Part shown: positions 63,916 through 64,000 of the stretch, one piece after another
How the letters are laid out: every line of letters starts with the position of its first letter
Position numbering within the stretch: position 1 is the stretch's first letter
Notes under the pieces: generated by a model
Database searches by the model: none
What the model saw: the letters and a program-made list of their open reading frames with translations, nothing else
What the model was told of the DNA's origin: nothing
DNA from: Pseudomonas asturiensis
Lineage (GTDB): Bacteria > Pseudomonadota > Gammaproteobacteria > Pseudomonadales > Pseudomonadaceae
Assembly (NCBI RefSeq): GCF_900143095.1
Contig: NZ_FRDA01000023.1
Coordinates: 18,450-82,449, forward strand
Length of the DNA: 64,000 nucleotides
Reading direction: 5' to 3'
Translations under genes and position numbers: made by a program

Positions 63916-64000
63916 CTTGACGATGACCTACTCTCACATGGGGAAACCCCACACTACCATCGGCGATGCATCGTTTCACTGCTGAGTTCGGGATGGGATC
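63916..64000 (-). rRNA. rrf: 5S ribosomal RNA, partial (3' part)
   Basis: The reverse complement reads GATCCCATCCCGAACTCAG onward to GAGAGTAGGTCATCGTCAAG, the conserved 3' part of Pseudomonas 5S rRNA. About 85 of roughly 116-120 bases are present; the 5' end lies beyond the window. The rRNA operon is therefore transcribed towards mgoD and ends at the shared terminator. Confidence 0.95.

Overview
The window reads as chromosomal DNA of a fluorescent Pseudomonas, most likely of the P. syringae group. It is GC-rich with Pseudomonas codon use. It carries Pseudomonas REP-type palindromes, a P. aeruginosa H1-like type VI secretion (T6SS) island in the same gene order as HSI-I, two tandem RsmX-type sRNA genes preceded by GacA-box-like sites, and a complete mgoBCAD (pvf-type) operon next to an rRNA operon. 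No prophage, insertion sequence or CRISPR array was seen.

Layout. (1) 1-8.2 kb is housekeeping: cysQ-nudE (minus), a GMP/IMP nucleotidase, a 200-bp tandem duplication with REP sequence, a BON-LysM protein, a LysR regulator, fdhD with an FdhF/YdeP-type molybdoenzyme, and a glycine-zipper protein. (2) 8.3-12.8 kb holds a RecQ-family helicase, a membrane-anchored hypothetical protein and an acyl-CoA ligase. (3) 12.9-13.5 kb holds two tandem rsmX-like sRNA genes, each with an upstream site, a -10 box, seven GGA motifs and a terminator. (4) 13.5-32.3 kb (minus) is the regulatory and membrane half of the T6SS: fha, tssJ, tssK, tssL, tssM, tagF, pppA, ppkA, tagT, tagS, tagR, tagQ, ending in an unrecognised pair that looks like a membrane-active effector and its multi-span immunity protein. 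(5) 32.7-51.0 kb (plus) is the sheath, baseplate and spike half: tssA, tssB, tssC, hcp, a Tae4-type amidase with a lipoprotein partner, tssE, tssF, tssG, clpV, vgrG, an Eag-type chaperone, an Rhs/PAAR toxin with an AHH-like nuclease tip, and its candidate immunity gene. (6) 51.3-57.3 kb holds a sulfotransferase/APS-kinase pair, a DUF945 protein, a HAD phosphatase, an aldo/keto reductase and a GntR/FCD regulator. (7) 57.3-64 kb holds the mgo promoter region, mgoBCAD, a terminator, and the 3' part of a 5S rRNA on the minus strand.

How it works together. The T6SS is complete. It includes the threonine-phosphorylation switch (PpkA/PppA/Fha, with TagQRST sensing upstream and TagF) and three apparent effector modules: amidase, Rhs nuclease and candidate pore-former. 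The RsmX-type sRNAs should titrate RsmA/RsmE proteins under GacS/GacA. In Pseudomonas, both T6SS and mgo/mangotoxin are known Gac/Rsm outputs, so regulator and two likely targets lie within about 50 kb. MgoBCAD is known to make a diazeniumdiolate signal (leudiazen) that controls mangotoxin production; the mangotoxin (mbo) genes themselves are not in this window.

Limits: all calls come from reading motifs and gene order. No alignment or database search was run. Starts were chosen from ribosome-binding sites and family N-termini where these were visible.
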